64,000 nucleotides of DNA from Tenodera sinensis. Taxonomy: Eukaryota; Arthropoda; Insecta; Mantodea; Mantidae. A model generated the notes under the pieces. That model ran no database searches and had not been told where the DNA came from. It saw nothing but the letters and a program-made list of their open reading frames with translations. Position numbers and translations under genes: made by a program. Positions 21,804 to 32,470 of this stretch are shown one piece after another (positions within the stretch are counted from its first letter, which is position 1; every line of letters starts with the position of its first letter). The DNA is taken from contig CM060967.1 of the NCBI GenBank assembly GCA_030765045.1, positions 125,595,412 to 125,659,411 on the forward strand, written 5' to 3'.

Positions 21804-24457
21804 CCAGGTGAGTCAGCTGCCCGTTATTCTCGAGTTTTATGCAATCCGCATTTTATACACTAACATGAAAACATCGATCCCATTACTCGGTTATACCCAC
21901 TTATTTAACATGGATGTTAAAAACTCGATGAAATTAGTACTAATATAGATGTTATCACATCGCCTTTTAATTTATTCGCAATTAGACAACTGACCTTTGC
22001 ACTTCTGTAAATGTTCACTTGAACCAGCGAATATTACATGTTAAATGGAATGCTTTCCTTACACGTTACTAGGTAGCTCAGTATGAACGGGTGCATGACT
22101 CCGAAGTAATCTATCTGCTGTGAAGGTGGTTCGCATCACCCACATGTACAAATTTTTTTACCATGCAATCCTCACAATTTAAAAATTCTTATTCTGAAAA
22201 ATATTATTATGTTCATTTTTATTGTTTTATTTATGTTTTATGGCATTGTTTGATGTTTCTTTATTGGTGAACTACAATTATGTAGTTGTTTAAACACACT
22301 TATAGGTAGGTGCAATTGAAATAAGGATCATTTATACACATTTGAATACAGAAAGCAAGGAAATTACATTGCCAGAGTTTAACATAGAAGTTAAACTCAA
22401 TTTTGCAGACAATGAATTATTGTGCTATTAAAAACGTTTCATTGTGATATGTTTTGCGGCGCTGGGATGACCCTTTTTCTATTCCTGGAACACGACTCCT
22501 CTAACGAAGCAAGTGCTCGAACTGGTGACCTTCTTGGGTAATGCACGCCTGGGGACGCTGTTGGAAGGAAACCCAGACTGGGTGTAGCATGGTGGGTTGA
22601 ACATTTCTACAAGCTACTGTATAACGCTGACGAAGGGTTTCTAGATTGCCCAGCTCCTCTGCATAAATGCGTTCTTTTAAATAATCCCAGAGAAAGAAGT
22701 CAAGGGGTGTCACATCAGGTGATCTGGCAAGACAGAAGACTGGTCCTTGTCTTCTTATCCAATGACCAGGATGTGCAGCATTCAAATGATTGCAGACGAT
22801 CATCGACCGATACGGAGGAGCGCCGTTGTGTTGAAACCACATCGTCATTCGCTCCTGCAGTGGCACATTCCCTAGTAATAAGGGGTGAACTACGGAGGAC
22901 TTCCAGGTAGCGTGTTCCTGTTAGATGCCCCTCGAAGAATAATGGTCCAACAAAGTGGTCTCCCAAGATTCCACACCAAACATTTACACCCCACTGCTCT
23001 TGGAATGCTGTCTCCCTTACCCAATGAGGATTATCAACACTCCTATAGCGTATATTGTGACGATTTTCAGTTCCAATGTTGTGGCATCTTGATTAGTTAG
23101 AAAGCAATATCCTGGATGGGAATCCCACATCACTTGCTACTCGCTCCACAACCATTCACAACAGGTTACTCGGGCTTCGAAATCTCTCCCGTGAAGTGCT
23201 TGGTATAGGTGCAAACGATAAGGTTGGAATTTATTAGTATTCAATATTCGCAGTACAGAAGATTGATTGATATTCACCTCCTGGGCAACGGACCGTGTGC
23301 TAGTATGCGGATTGTTCTGCGTGGCGTTCAAAACTGCTTCTGCATTAACACCCGATATTGCTGGTGCGTGTCTATGAGGAGGCATTCTTGCAAGTGACGC
23401 TGTTACACGGAAACGCCTTTCAACATCCCGGAAGGTGTTTGCTGTTGGTTGTCGTCTGTCTGTTTGGATTACTCTCCCAATATAGATGCTGAGCCGCTGG
23501 TGTATTTGTTCTTGCTTCTCCGTAGATCAGAAGCATATCTACGTACCCGTCTGTCGAATACATGATGAAAGACTGCCACAAATTATAGTGCGACAGCGTA
23601 CGTGTGGAGAACGCAGGGGTCGGCATTTGCAACACACTACATCATGCCAGTCCAATGGGCCAGAAGTAATTATAACTGGTCAATTACAAAATGCAGACAA
23701 CCATAAACGATTTTAATTATAATGCCTAAACCCTGAGGGACTTTATAAGTATATTAGTGTGAATTCGGTTTATAAGTTTTGATGAACATAATATATATAA
23801 TCCTATTCAGCTATTTCGAGACTTGACTGAAAGCACGTACCGCGTGCAATAGTAAGACATGTATGCCTGGCGCTATGCAATAACTACCTCGCAAGTTTGC
23901 GTACTTGATTTAGCCTTTTAAGAGAGTTTTAATCATTTACTGGGCGTTTTAATATTATTTCTTAAATGGCAAAAGATGTTATGCATATTAATTGAGATGC
24001 ACGAAGCGTAGTCCACGCAAAAATGTAAATAAACTGTTGTTTAATAATATATCCGTTTTGACTGTACGGGTCCATGGTGAATGAGGCGTGTACCTAATTT
24101 TTGCCAATTTTTTGCAGCCAATCCCTGTTTTAAGTACAAGAAAGAACCATTTTCTTTTTAGCTGACGTTGTTAGTGTACTCATATGATAGGTCCATCTTT
24201 TCCGAGGCGTTTCTGAATTACGTTGCTATGTATACTCTAATAAAAAGTTTGTAAGATCGGCTGGAAACCGGAATTCGCTACTTTAGCGAGGATTACGTTC
24301 TGTCCCTTAAACCACTGTTGCTCTCAATTTTGCGCATTGCTCTCCGTAACAATGTCAAGCGATACATTTCAGTAAGCGCAAAACTGGACTAAGACGTAAA
24401 TGCCGTTAGATGGGTGGCCTACCTTCCAAAAAACTAAGGCGCAGCTGACTCACCTGC
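21804..24457 (-). mobile_element. Mariner-like element B
   Basis: This is the relative of element A in opposite orientation, about 2.65 kb, with ends CCAGGTGAGTCAGCTG at left and GACTCACCTGC at right. TA is present at the left target (21,802-21,803); the right terminus is mutated. It lacks the piggyBac-like insertion and therefore records the ancestral TTAA site near 22,290. Confidence 0.85.
22501..23563 (-). pseudogene. Mariner-like transposase, decayed (element B)
   Basis: The N-terminus MYSTDGYVDMLLIYGEARTN starts at 23,563, followed after a frameshift by the HTH block (23,137-23,385) and the catalytic core. The first catalytic region reads LSN-stop-S where element A has FSDES. The second reads QHNGAPPY (Asn for the usual Asp), and the third is preserved as ARSPDVTPLDFFLWDYLKER. 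The C-terminal part (22,501-22,866) is a clean 121-codon frame ending HQFEHLLR. At least two frameshifts and a stop make it dead. Confidence 0.88.
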
Positions 24458-24567
24458 TTTATATGTTTTCTTTTCCTTTCTTTTTTTTTTTTTTTTTTTT
24501 TTTACTTTTCTGCACAGTGACCCATTTTGTCAGTGGAACATCGTTATTCATTTTTAGTTTCTCTACT

Positions 24568-26150
24568 GGTAATTAGGGGAAGTATTGTATTCCACCCAAA
24601 AATTTGATCCCGAGATTTCACCGGAAATATATGTTTTGAGACACCTGAATCCAAAACAAGCATTTTTAGAAAAAGGTCCGTATTTGTCTGTGTGTCAGTC
24701 TGTGTGTCAGTCTGTGGACAGCATAACTCAAAAACAAAAAGTCAGTTAAAAACCAAAGTTGGTATTTAAGTTTAATGTCTTTCAAGGATGGGACTCGAAG
24801 ATTTTGAAGAAAATAGCCCCAATCTTAACTACCCTTTACATGAAAAATTTTTACAAAATTTTGATGTTCTTGAAAATGGCCCTAACGATTTTGATTAGAA
24901 TGTCATATGTTTGAGATATTTTTATGACAAACGAAATGTATATTTTGAATTTTCTGGCTATAGCCAATGTAGTTGTACTTGCTCTGGACGACTTTAGCAT
25001 AACTGGTAAATCTTTAGAGATAGACCAAATCATACTATACAAAAAATGTGGATCTTGCTAAAATACACCGTTAATGTCTAAATAATTTTCTTGTAAGGTG
25101 AACCATTTCGGAGATATTCCTTGTTATTTGTGTCAGTTTCGAAAAACTTTGCTTTAGTGAAATGGAACATCATTGGTCATTTTTTGTATGCTAAGCGTGC
25201 AAGGAGAACGGGATCTCAAAACTTTAAATATTTGACCATCACACAAAGCCTACTGCAGTCTAGTATTCCTCTTGCACCTACAAGGAAATAATCAATAAGA
25301 TAAGTTGTACAAACGTTTATCTCAACTAACACAAAGAAGATATAGGAATAAGAGTTTGTAAGAATGGTTAGTACAAGAGTAGAGAAAGCCATGTTAGTGC
25401 AACACATCAGAATTTTAGAAAAAGGTCTGTGTGTGTATCTGTGGGTCTTTTAGTCTGTGGACGGCATAACTCAAAAACGAAAAGCTGGTTAAGAACCAAA
25501 TTTGGTATTTAAATTTGATGTCTTTCAAGGAAGTGACACGAGATTTGAAGAAAGTTGCTTCTCCCTAAACTACTCTTTACGTGGAAAAGTTTTAGAAGAT
25601 TTCGATTTTCTTGAAAATGGTTCCAACGATTTTGATTAAAATACAATATGTGTGAGATATCTTTATGACAAATAAAACGTATGCCTTGAATTTTCTGTCT
25701 GTAGCCCCTGCAATCGTATTTACTCTGGAGGACTCTTTAATAACTGGTAAGTAATAAGAGATTGACTATATCTTATTATAGAAAAAATGTAGGTCTTGCT
25801 AAAACACACAATTTTTGTCTAAATAAATATTTCTGTCGAGTGAGTTATTTCGGAGGTATTCCCTGTTAATTGTGTCAGTTTCGGAAAACAAACTTTCATG
25901 AAACGTAGCATCCTTGTTCATTTTTTCTATACATTAAGCGTACAAACAGAGCGGGATCTCAACGCTATAAAAGATAGGACTATCCTTCAAAGTTTACTGT
26001 ATTCTAATATTCCCCTTGCACCTACAAGGAAATAAGCAATAAAATAATTTCTGAAAATGCTTATCTCAACTAACACGAAGAAGATATAAAAGATTGTAAG
26101 AATGGTTAGTACAACATTAGAGAAGGTCATGTGCGTGCAACACATCAGAT
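24568..26150 (+). repeat. Two tandem RX repeats (~750-bp period)
   Basis: Unit starts are marked by tagaaaaaggtcc (about 24,667) and tagaaaaaggtctg (about 25,416). Each unit runs through agcataactcaaaaac, gaattttctggctatagcc, gcacctacaaggaaat and gtacaagagtagagaaag to gtgcaacacatcagatttt. This is the clearest place to define RX as a tandem-capable unit. Confidence 0.85.
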
Positions 26151-26950
26151 TTTTCTAATTTCATCTTATACCATCATTCAACAATTATTAAATACATGGC
26201 ATGCTGTCTGATGTTCTAAAATGCCGCAAAACTGTAGGTTTTTAAAGAAGAAGAATCTATACAACTGCAGTAAATGTCACCAAGCGTCCAATAACACTGG
26301 CTGTTTTACGGTCATAAACAAGGGCTTCTGTGGCAACATAATAGACGCAATAACACCAGTTATGGCCGTAGCTTTGCCATGGTTATATGTTACGAACAGT
26401 TGGCGGCACTAATGCCCCCTAATGGATGGAAAATCACCAAATATAACCAGACTGCACCATAATGGAGGAAAAATATCAAACTTGTTTTATGAGGTATCTC
26501 AATAAGCTGTGCCTTTAACAGAAACGAAACCGTTTTCATGCAAGTTCTCTAGACATGTAAAAATAATGTATAAAATTCCAGCGATGCGTTTTATAACTTT
26601 CACTGCGACAAACTAATGTAAGCTATCGGTGTTTCACAGCAGTTCGGAGCCACTACCAAGCTAGTGTTGTTTACAGTAAGATATGAGTAAAAATACTTCG
26701 CTCAAATGCTTACGATGTCCTAGAGTGTCTACAATAAAATATAAACACCTACATTAAAAAGTAAATGTTTGCAATTTGACCATCTAAATTCCCAAAATCA
26801 CACACAGTGCATTACTTTAAGTATATTGGCTCTCAAGTTGAAAATTTGAAGTATAAAGGTTAGGAACGACACACTTGCCCGCCGTTTCTGTTCCCTTCGT
26901 AGCTCGGAGCACAAAATAACCTTACAGGGTTTAATGGCCCTGGTTTAGTG
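26151..26950. other. Inverted-repeat arm DNA without a supported gene
   Basis: It holds a 63-codon frame at 26,221-26,412 (starts MPQNC, contains CSKCHQAS) that is 90% conserved in the other arm, but that is expected from the duplication. No promoter or domain identified. Confidence 0.4.
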
Positions 26951-27049
26951 CACAGCGAGTGCGCGTACAATTATTGTTCCCATATTTTACAACACAAGAG
27001 TTTATTCACGCGTTTATGTAAATTATACAAGAAATTAAATATTGTGTGG

Positions 27050-27360
27050 CTGGTTTCAGCAGGATTCAGCTATAGCGCTCATTGCTGCAAATTCAATGTA
27101 TGGATTGGGAAGTGTGTATGGTGAGAGAATAATTAGTCGAGGATTGTGAATTCGTCGTTCCCCTGGCCTAGTTTCCTGCCATTTTTATTTATGGGGAACT
27201 TCAAGAATAAAGTGTAAACATAAAATTTGCACAAGTTTCAAGAATGGAACGACAAGATCACGAGAGAAACAGAGGCAATCAAGCAGCGAGGGCTTTTGTG
27301 GATAAATCAGACTTGTTTTCGGAGATATGGGGGGAGGTGTTCACGTTGAAGGTCATCAGT
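27050..27360 (+). pseudogene. Remnant of a mariner-type transposase C-terminus
   Basis: Across frames one reads SAHCCKF, RRSPGL, CHFYLWGTSR and NLHKFQEWNDKITRE, the usual order of the SPDLxPxDFxLWGxLKxxVY block and the helical C-terminus of mariner-type transposases. The right arm carries the same remnant on the minus strand (32,170-32,470). The N-terminal domains are missing. Confidence 0.5.
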
Positions 27361-27735
27361 GGGATTGCAGGTAAGCCTAATAATGTAAGTTAGTACAGTA
27401 GTGTTCCACACCCATGATTTGCCGGTCGTTTATGTATAACTCTAGCGGAAAGTGCGCCGGTTCTCGCCCGGCCCGGTGATCTGCGAACGCACTGTATAGA
27501 CCCCGCATTGGACAAAGAGAGGCACTGCTAAGCCATTCTGCAAAAACACGACTCAGCTATCCTTAATAGGTCATGCAATTAAGGGGGACACCTCGCACAG
27601 TGTGACCTGCATAGATCTATTGGGCTACCTTCCCCAAGACAAAGGGATAAACCCTAGGAGATTACAGTCTATAAAGACCTACGGAAGTCCCTAACAGTTC
27701 CTTGCTCTAAGACCCGTCCCACTACGGGAGCTGCC

Positions 27736-27736
27736 C

Positions 27737-27768
<32 letters not shown>

Positions 27769-27771
27769 CGA
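27736..27771 (+). repeat. (AG)n microsatellite
   Basis: About 16 AG units between gctgccc and gcgcgcgatg. The opposite arm has a CT tract plus a C13 run at the equivalent place (31,770-31,810). Confidence 0.9.
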
Positions 27772-28084
27772 TGAACGACCCGTCAAACAAACAGCCCTCT
27801 AGTGTGTATAAGGAATACATACCGTTTGGAACCAAAATGTTAGTGTGGCACCGCCATCGAAGTACATCTGAGAAAAAACTAGGTGTTGCACTCACATGGC
27901 TTTCCCTACTCTTGGGCAAAATATTCCTAAAAACTCCTATTCTTCTATCTACAAATTAGTTGAGACAAACATTTGGAAAAATTATCGTTAGTGCTGGTTT
28001 TCTTGTGCATACAAAGGGAATACACCAGGCTTTGAGCGATAGCCAACTATCTTAAAGCTTTGAAATTCCGTCCTGTTTGCATGA

Positions 28085-28538
28085 CCAAGAGATTAACAGG
28101 TAAATAACGACCTTCAATTTGAGAAATACTTTAAGCATTGCAAAACTCACACCAATAACAAGGAATATCTCCGAAATGGTTCACTCTTCAAAAAATTGCA
28201 TTTGGACATAATTGTGTTCTAACGAAATTTGCACTTTTTATATAACAAGATTTGGCCTATCTCTTATTGTTAATGCAAAAGTCATCAAGAGTAAAAAGGA
28301 CTACCAGGGCTATAGCCAGAAAATTCAAGATATACATTTCATTTACCATACAAATACCTTAAACAGATGGCATTTTAACCAAAACTGTAAGAGCAATTTT
28401 GAGAAAATCAAAATTTTGGAAACAATTTCCCAGCTAAAGGGTGGTTTAGGGTGGAGGGATTTTCTTCAAAATCTTCGTGTCGCATCCTTGAAAGATAACT
28501 GTCTCTTCGTTTTTGAGTTATACTGTTTAACACACGCA

Positions 28539-28611
<73 letters not shown>

Positions 28612-28796
28612 AACTTTTTCTAAAGATACCTTTTTGGATTCAGAGGGCCACAAAGCATTATATCTCGTGAAATATCGACATCGAATCTTTGGGTCGAATA
28701 CAATACTTCCTACTTACTATCCGTAGTAGAGAAAGTAATAAGAAGGAAACAGAAAGAAAGGGAAGTGATGGACAGGAAATTCTGGTAGATAGAGAA
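28085..28796 (-). repeat. Spacer of the giant inverted repeat: a minus-strand RX copy
   Basis: The spacer carries RX in reverse order (aacaaggaatatctccgaaatgg ... ccagaaaattcaaga ... gttatactg ... aactttttctaaa ... gaatacaatacttcc), without a partner in the arms at this position. Confidence 0.75.
28543..28610 (+). repeat. (AC)n microsatellite, ~33 units, inside RX
   Basis: It lies exactly at the RX position between the ataactcaaaaac block and the agaaaaaggtc block (reverse orientation), where other RX copies carry TG, CT or GA tracts. Confidence 0.95.
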
Positions 28797-29210
28797 TCAT
28801 GCAAACAGAACGGAATTTCAAAGCTTTAAGATAGTTCGCTATCGCTCAAAGCCTGGTATATTCCCTTTGTATACACAAGAAAACCAGCAATAAGATCATT
28901 TCTACAAATGTTTGTCCTAACTAACTTGTAGATAGAAGAATGGGAATTTTTAGGAATAGTTAGCACAGGAGTAGGGAAAGTCATGTGAGTGCAACACTTT
29001 GTTCTTTCTCAGATGTACTTCGATGGTGGTGCCGTACTGAAATTTTGGTTTAAAACAGTATTGTCACCGCGCCCGCCGCATCTAATTGCCGACAACCGCA
29101 GTGTCACCCATCGCATTATTGTCAGCACTACCGCAAAGGAGCCGAAGGAAAGAGACAGAGAATGGCCGCATTGTTGGGGCGCTTGCCGAAAGAGAGAAAA
29201 GGATAGAGGC

Positions 29211-29271
29211 TTCTGGAATCTTCTACTTTGTATCTCACCGCAATAACTGAACGTTCCTGAAGCTTCCAGAA
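29211..29271 (+). promoter_or_regulatory. Heat-shock-element arrays in the LTR
   Basis: Alternating nGAAn pentamers occur as TTCtgGAAtcTTC (29,211-29,223) and as five perfect units GAAcgTTCctGAAgcTTCcaGAA (29,249-29,271). The TATA box begins 15 bp downstream. The 3' LTR repeats this at 31,360-31,372 and 31,398-31,420. This is the arrangement bound by trimeric heat-shock factor in animals; inducibility is inferred. Confidence 0.75.
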
Positions 29272-29285
29272 TAGTGCCTGGGAGA

Positions 29286-29293
29286 TATAAATA
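29286..29293 (+). promoter_or_regulatory. TATA box of the LTR promoter
   Basis: TATAAATA follows the heat-shock-element array by 14 bp. The same box is present in the 3' LTR at 31,435-31,442. Confidence 0.8.
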
Positions 29294-29636
29294 GCGGTAA
29301 AGTGCAACAGAAGAGGCAGTCAGACGTATGTGAAGCGTTGAGTAGTCGTGCCGGCGGAAACAAGAGACGTATGCGAAGCATCGAGGAGTCGTGCCAACGA
29401 AGAAGAGTTCTTTGTGTTACGAATTCGGAGCCGTGCTGTTGGAAAAAACTTTCTTGCTGTTGCAACGAGTGTACAAGTTACTGTTTACGGAAATAAAAGT
29501 GTTTCTTTATCTCGACTACATCTGTCTTCTTTACTTTTCAACACAACCAAAGTCACACTGGTGTCAGGAGTGGGATTCGTAAAATTGCTTCTAGTTTCGT
29601 TGCATCGTCGTTAGAAGTTGCAACGTTAGAACCAAG

Positions 29637-30479
29637 ATGGAGGGAGATTCGGAAACCAGGATGATGGCAATGATGAAAGAATTATTCGCCGAAATGAAGA
29701 CGGCAAACGACAACCTCGCTGCCAGAATGAAGACGGCAAACGATAACCTCGCTGCCGAGCTGAAAGAGATGAAGACGGCAAACGACAACCTCGCTGCCAA
29801 AATGGAAACGTCAAACGACAACCTCGCTGCCAAAATGGAAACGAGAAACGACAACCTCGTTGCCGAGCTGAAAGAGATGAAGACGGCAAACGACAACCTC
29901 GTTGCCAAAATGAAGACGAGAAACGACAACCTCGCTGCCGAGCTGAAAGAGATGAAGACGGAGCTATCGGCGAAAATTGACGGCGAACTGATTGGCGTGA
30001 CGGAAGACGTGGAAGAACTCGGCGAAAAGGTGGAAGACCTCTGCCAGCACGTGGACGTCGTGGAGGACGACGGGGAACGTCTTGGCGCCCTGGTAGTAAG
30101 AGTTGACGAGAGCGTCAAAGTACTGGATGCCAGGGGCAGACGCGATAGCGCGGACCCGGGGAGGGAGCACCTAGTGGCCGAGGCGACAGTTGTGCCCGTT
30201 TTAGATGATGTGAGGGAAGACGTGGAACAACTCGGCGAACTGATTGGCGTGACGGAAGACGTGGAACAACTCGGCGAACTGATTGGCGTGACGAAAGTCG
30301 TGGAACAACACGGCGAACTGACTGGCGTGACGGAAGACGTGGAACAACTCGGCGAAAAGGTGGAAGACCTCTGCCAGCATGTGGACGTCGTGGAGGACGA
30401 CGGGGAACGTCTTGGCGCCCTGGTAGTAAGAGTTGAGGAGAGCGTCAAAGTACTGGAAGCAATGGGGAAGACGGAATAG
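29637..30479 (+). CDS. gag-like coiled-coil protein of the LTR element
   Basis: A 280-residue frame starts MEGDSETRMMAMMKELFAEM. Residues 20-115 consist of about eight 11- or 14-residue repeats (MKTANDNLAAK, with ELKE extensions), a regular coiled-coil pattern. Residues 118-280 contain two copies of an acidic block (LIGVTEDVE-LGEKVEDLCQHV) from a tandem duplication of about 350 bp. No zinc knuckle or capsid motif is visible in this frame. The second block ends early (EAMGKTE-stop) because of a frameshift relative to the first, so the original protein continued into the next frame. Confidence 0.7.
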   Translation: MEGDSETRMMAMMKELFAEMKTANDNLAARMKTANDNLAAELKEMKTANDNLAAKMETSNDNLAAKMETRNDNLVAELKEMKTANDNLVAKMKTRNDNLAAELKEMKTELSAKIDGELIGVTEDVEELGEKVEDLCQHVDVVEDDGERLGALVVRVDESVKVLDARGRRDSADPGREHLVAEATVVPVLDDVREDVEQLGELIGVTEDVEQLGELIGVTKVVEQHGELTGVTEDVEQLGEKVEDLCQHVDVVEDDGERLGALVVRVEESVKVLEAMGKTE

Positions 30480-31195
30480 CGCGGACCCGGGGAGGGAGCA
30501 CCTAGTGGCCGAGGCGACAGTTGCGCCCGTTTCAGATAACGAAAGTGTACGTCTCGGGGAAGACAAAGGGGCAGTTCAGGGATGTCGTCGAGGATCCCCT
30601 GGAGGAGTGTGTCGGGTACGTAACCAACCAGGATATGACGTGGAGGACGATCAGCAGGGAAGCGCACAAGCAACCGAGCAACACGCGAGAACCGACTTGG
30701 CGTGTGACATGGGGGGACCGTCGGAGTCATCCAATCACCTGACGCATAGTGCCGTGAACGGAAGAATGGTGGACATCATCTTGGACGGCAGGATACAGGA
30801 GAGGCCGTGCCGAGCACGAGTGAACACGAGTGCAGCGGTGGACGTGACTCGCGTGGATGTGGCGGGGTTTGTTGCCGGACCCATCGGAAGCAAGGTGGCT
30901 GCGAAGGTGTGCCAGAGAGGTCGGCGGACATGGTACCCAGTGAGCCGTTTCCAAGTGCGCAGGATGGCCCGTCAACACACCAGGAAGAAGGGCAACTGGA
31001 TGAGGGACCGTCAAGACCGGCGGTACTGTTGCAGAATTTCGAAGCGGGATGGCATACATCGTCCTACCCGGACCAAGGGACACTATCCAACAGCGATACC
31101 TAGGATCGTGCCTCCTGGAGAAGAGGTTCCATGGGTTAGTCCACCGGGGCGCAAGGGAGATGCCGCAGTGATAGTGCTGATCGGGACGACCAGCT
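30480..31195 (+). pseudogene. Remnant of LTR-element polyprotein (protease-like piece, C-terminal tail)
   Basis: Continuing in the frame of the 320-codon ORF 30,433-31,395, the text MVDIILDGR...CRARVNTSAAVDVTRVDVAG resembles a retropepsin active-site region in which the DTG/DSG triad reads NTS (30,820-30,828). A basic segment follows, and the frame then runs into the LTR. The RT, RNase H and integrase region is missing, presumably by internal deletion. Confidence 0.5.
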
Positions 31196-31210
31196 CTGAG
31201 GAGGGAGCAG

Positions 31211-31714
31211 TGTCACCGCGCCCGCCGCATCTAGTTGCCGACAACAGCAGTGTCACCCATTGCATTATTGTCGGCACTACCGCAAAGGAGCCGAAGGAAA
31301 GAGACAGAGAATGGCCGCATTGTTGGGGCGCTTGCCGAAAGAGAGAAAAGGATAGAGGCTTCTGGAATCTTCTACTTTGTATCTCACCGCAATAACTGAA
31401 CGTTCCTGAAGCTTCCAGAATAGTGCCTGGGAGATATAAATAGCGGTAAAATGCGACAGAAGAGGCAGTCAGACGTATGTGAAGCGTTGAGTAGTCGTGC
31501 CGACGGAAACAAGAGACGTATGCGAAGCATCGAGGAGTCGTGCCGACGGAGAAGAGTTCTTTGTGTTACGAATTCGGAGCCGTGCTGTTGGAGAACCGGA
31601 AAAGACTTTCTTGCTGTTGCAACGAGTGTACAAGTTACTGTTTACGGAAATAAAAGTGTTTCTTTATCTCGACTACATCTGTCTTCTTTACTTTTCAACA
31701 CAACTAAAGTCACA
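31211..31714 (+). repeat. 3' LTR (504 bp)
   Basis: Partner of the 5' LTR. It differs by about 11 substitutions and an 8-bp insertion near 31,592 (gagaaccggaaaag versus gaaaaaac). It repeats the heat-shock elements and TATA box. Confidence 0.95.
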
Positions 31715-32169
31715 GTATTTATTCCTTATACACACTGGAGGGCTGTTTGTTGGTCGTTCATCGCGCCCTCTCTCCCCCACCCCCCCCCCCCCACCTCTCT
31801 CTCTCTCTAGGCAGCTCCCGTAGTGGGACGGGTCTTCGAGCAAGGAACTGTTAGGGACTTCCGTAGGTCTTTATAGACTGTAATCTCCTAGGGTTTATCC
31901 CTTTGTCTTGGGGAAGGTAGCCCAATAGATCTATGCAGGTCACATTGTGCGAGGTGTCCCCCTTAATTGCATAACCTATTCAGGATAGCTGAGTAGTGTT
32001 TTTGCAGGTTGGCTTCCTTGTCTAATGCGGGGTTTATACAGTGCGTTCGCAGATCGCCAGGCCGGGCGAGAACCGGCGCACTTTCCGCTAGAGTTATACA
32101 TAAACGACCGGCAAATCATGGGTGTGGAACACTACTGTACTAACTTACATTAGGCTTACCTGCAATCCC

Positions 32170-32470
32170 ACTGATGTTCAAATCCTTGACCTTCAACGTG
32201 AACACATTCCCTATATCTCCGAAAACAACTCTGATTTATTCACAAAAGCTCTCGCTGCCTGATTGGCTCTATTTCTCTCGTGATCTTGTCGTTCAATTCT
32301 TTAACTTGAGCAAATTTCATGTTTACACTTTATTCTTTAAGTTTCCCATAAAGAAAAATTGGCATGAAAATAGGCCAGGAGAACGAGGAGGTAACAATCC
32401 TCGACTAATTATTCTGCCAGCATACACACTTGCCAATCCATACACTGAATTCGCAGCAATGGGCGTTTTA
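32170..32470 (-). pseudogene. Mariner-type transposase C-terminal remnant, right-arm copy
   Basis: Minus-strand counterpart of 27,050-27,360, reading FFFMGNLKNKV and the PPRSPGL-like block across frames. It is duplicated with the arm rather than independently inserted. Confidence 0.45.

Larger units (their letters stand above)
23852..28084 (+). repeat. Left arm of a giant inverted repeat (~4.2 kb)
   Basis: This stretch is the reverse complement of 28,797-35,677 once the LTR element is removed; both arms are then about 4.2 kb. Sampled stretches agree at roughly 90-95%. It includes the 5' end of element B, RX copies, a 63-codon frame (26,221-26,412) whose partner lies at 33,096-33,287, a mariner-type C-terminal remnant and an (AG)n tract. 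The outer edge is at gtaagacat. Confidence 0.9.
29062..29557 (+). repeat. 5' LTR (496 bp)
   Basis: It starts TGTCACCGCG and ends ...AAAGTCACA. It is ~98% identical to 31,211-31,714, with about 11 substitutions and one 8-bp indel. A TATA box is at 29,286 and aaataaaag lies near 29,491. The 4-bp target duplication GTAT (29,058-29,061 and 31,715-31,718) flanks the whole element. Confidence 0.95.
29062..31714 (+). mobile_element. Internally deleted LTR retrotransposon, probably Ty3/gypsy-type
   Basis: Two LTRs of about 500 bp enclose only 1.65 kb. A primer-binding site (tggtgtcaggagtgggat, 29,559) resembles the complement of a tRNA-Leu 3' end, and the purine tract ctgaggagggagcag directly precedes the 3' LTR. 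Inside are a coiled-coil gag-like frame and a remnant reading as a protease-like segment; reverse transcriptase and integrase are absent, so it would have depended on a relative for mobility. The empty site is visible in the left arm near 27,820-27,830 (reverse complement ggtatgtattcc). Confidence 0.92.

Noticed and set aside
28212..28670. 152-codon plus frame with poly-His/Thr
   Set aside because: It runs through an antisense RX copy and the (AC)n microsatellite.
29626..30730. 379-codon minus-strand Ser/Thr-rich frame opposite the gag-like gene
   Set aside because: Shadow of the repetitive coiled-coil frame on the plus strand, which has the start, position and context expected of gag.
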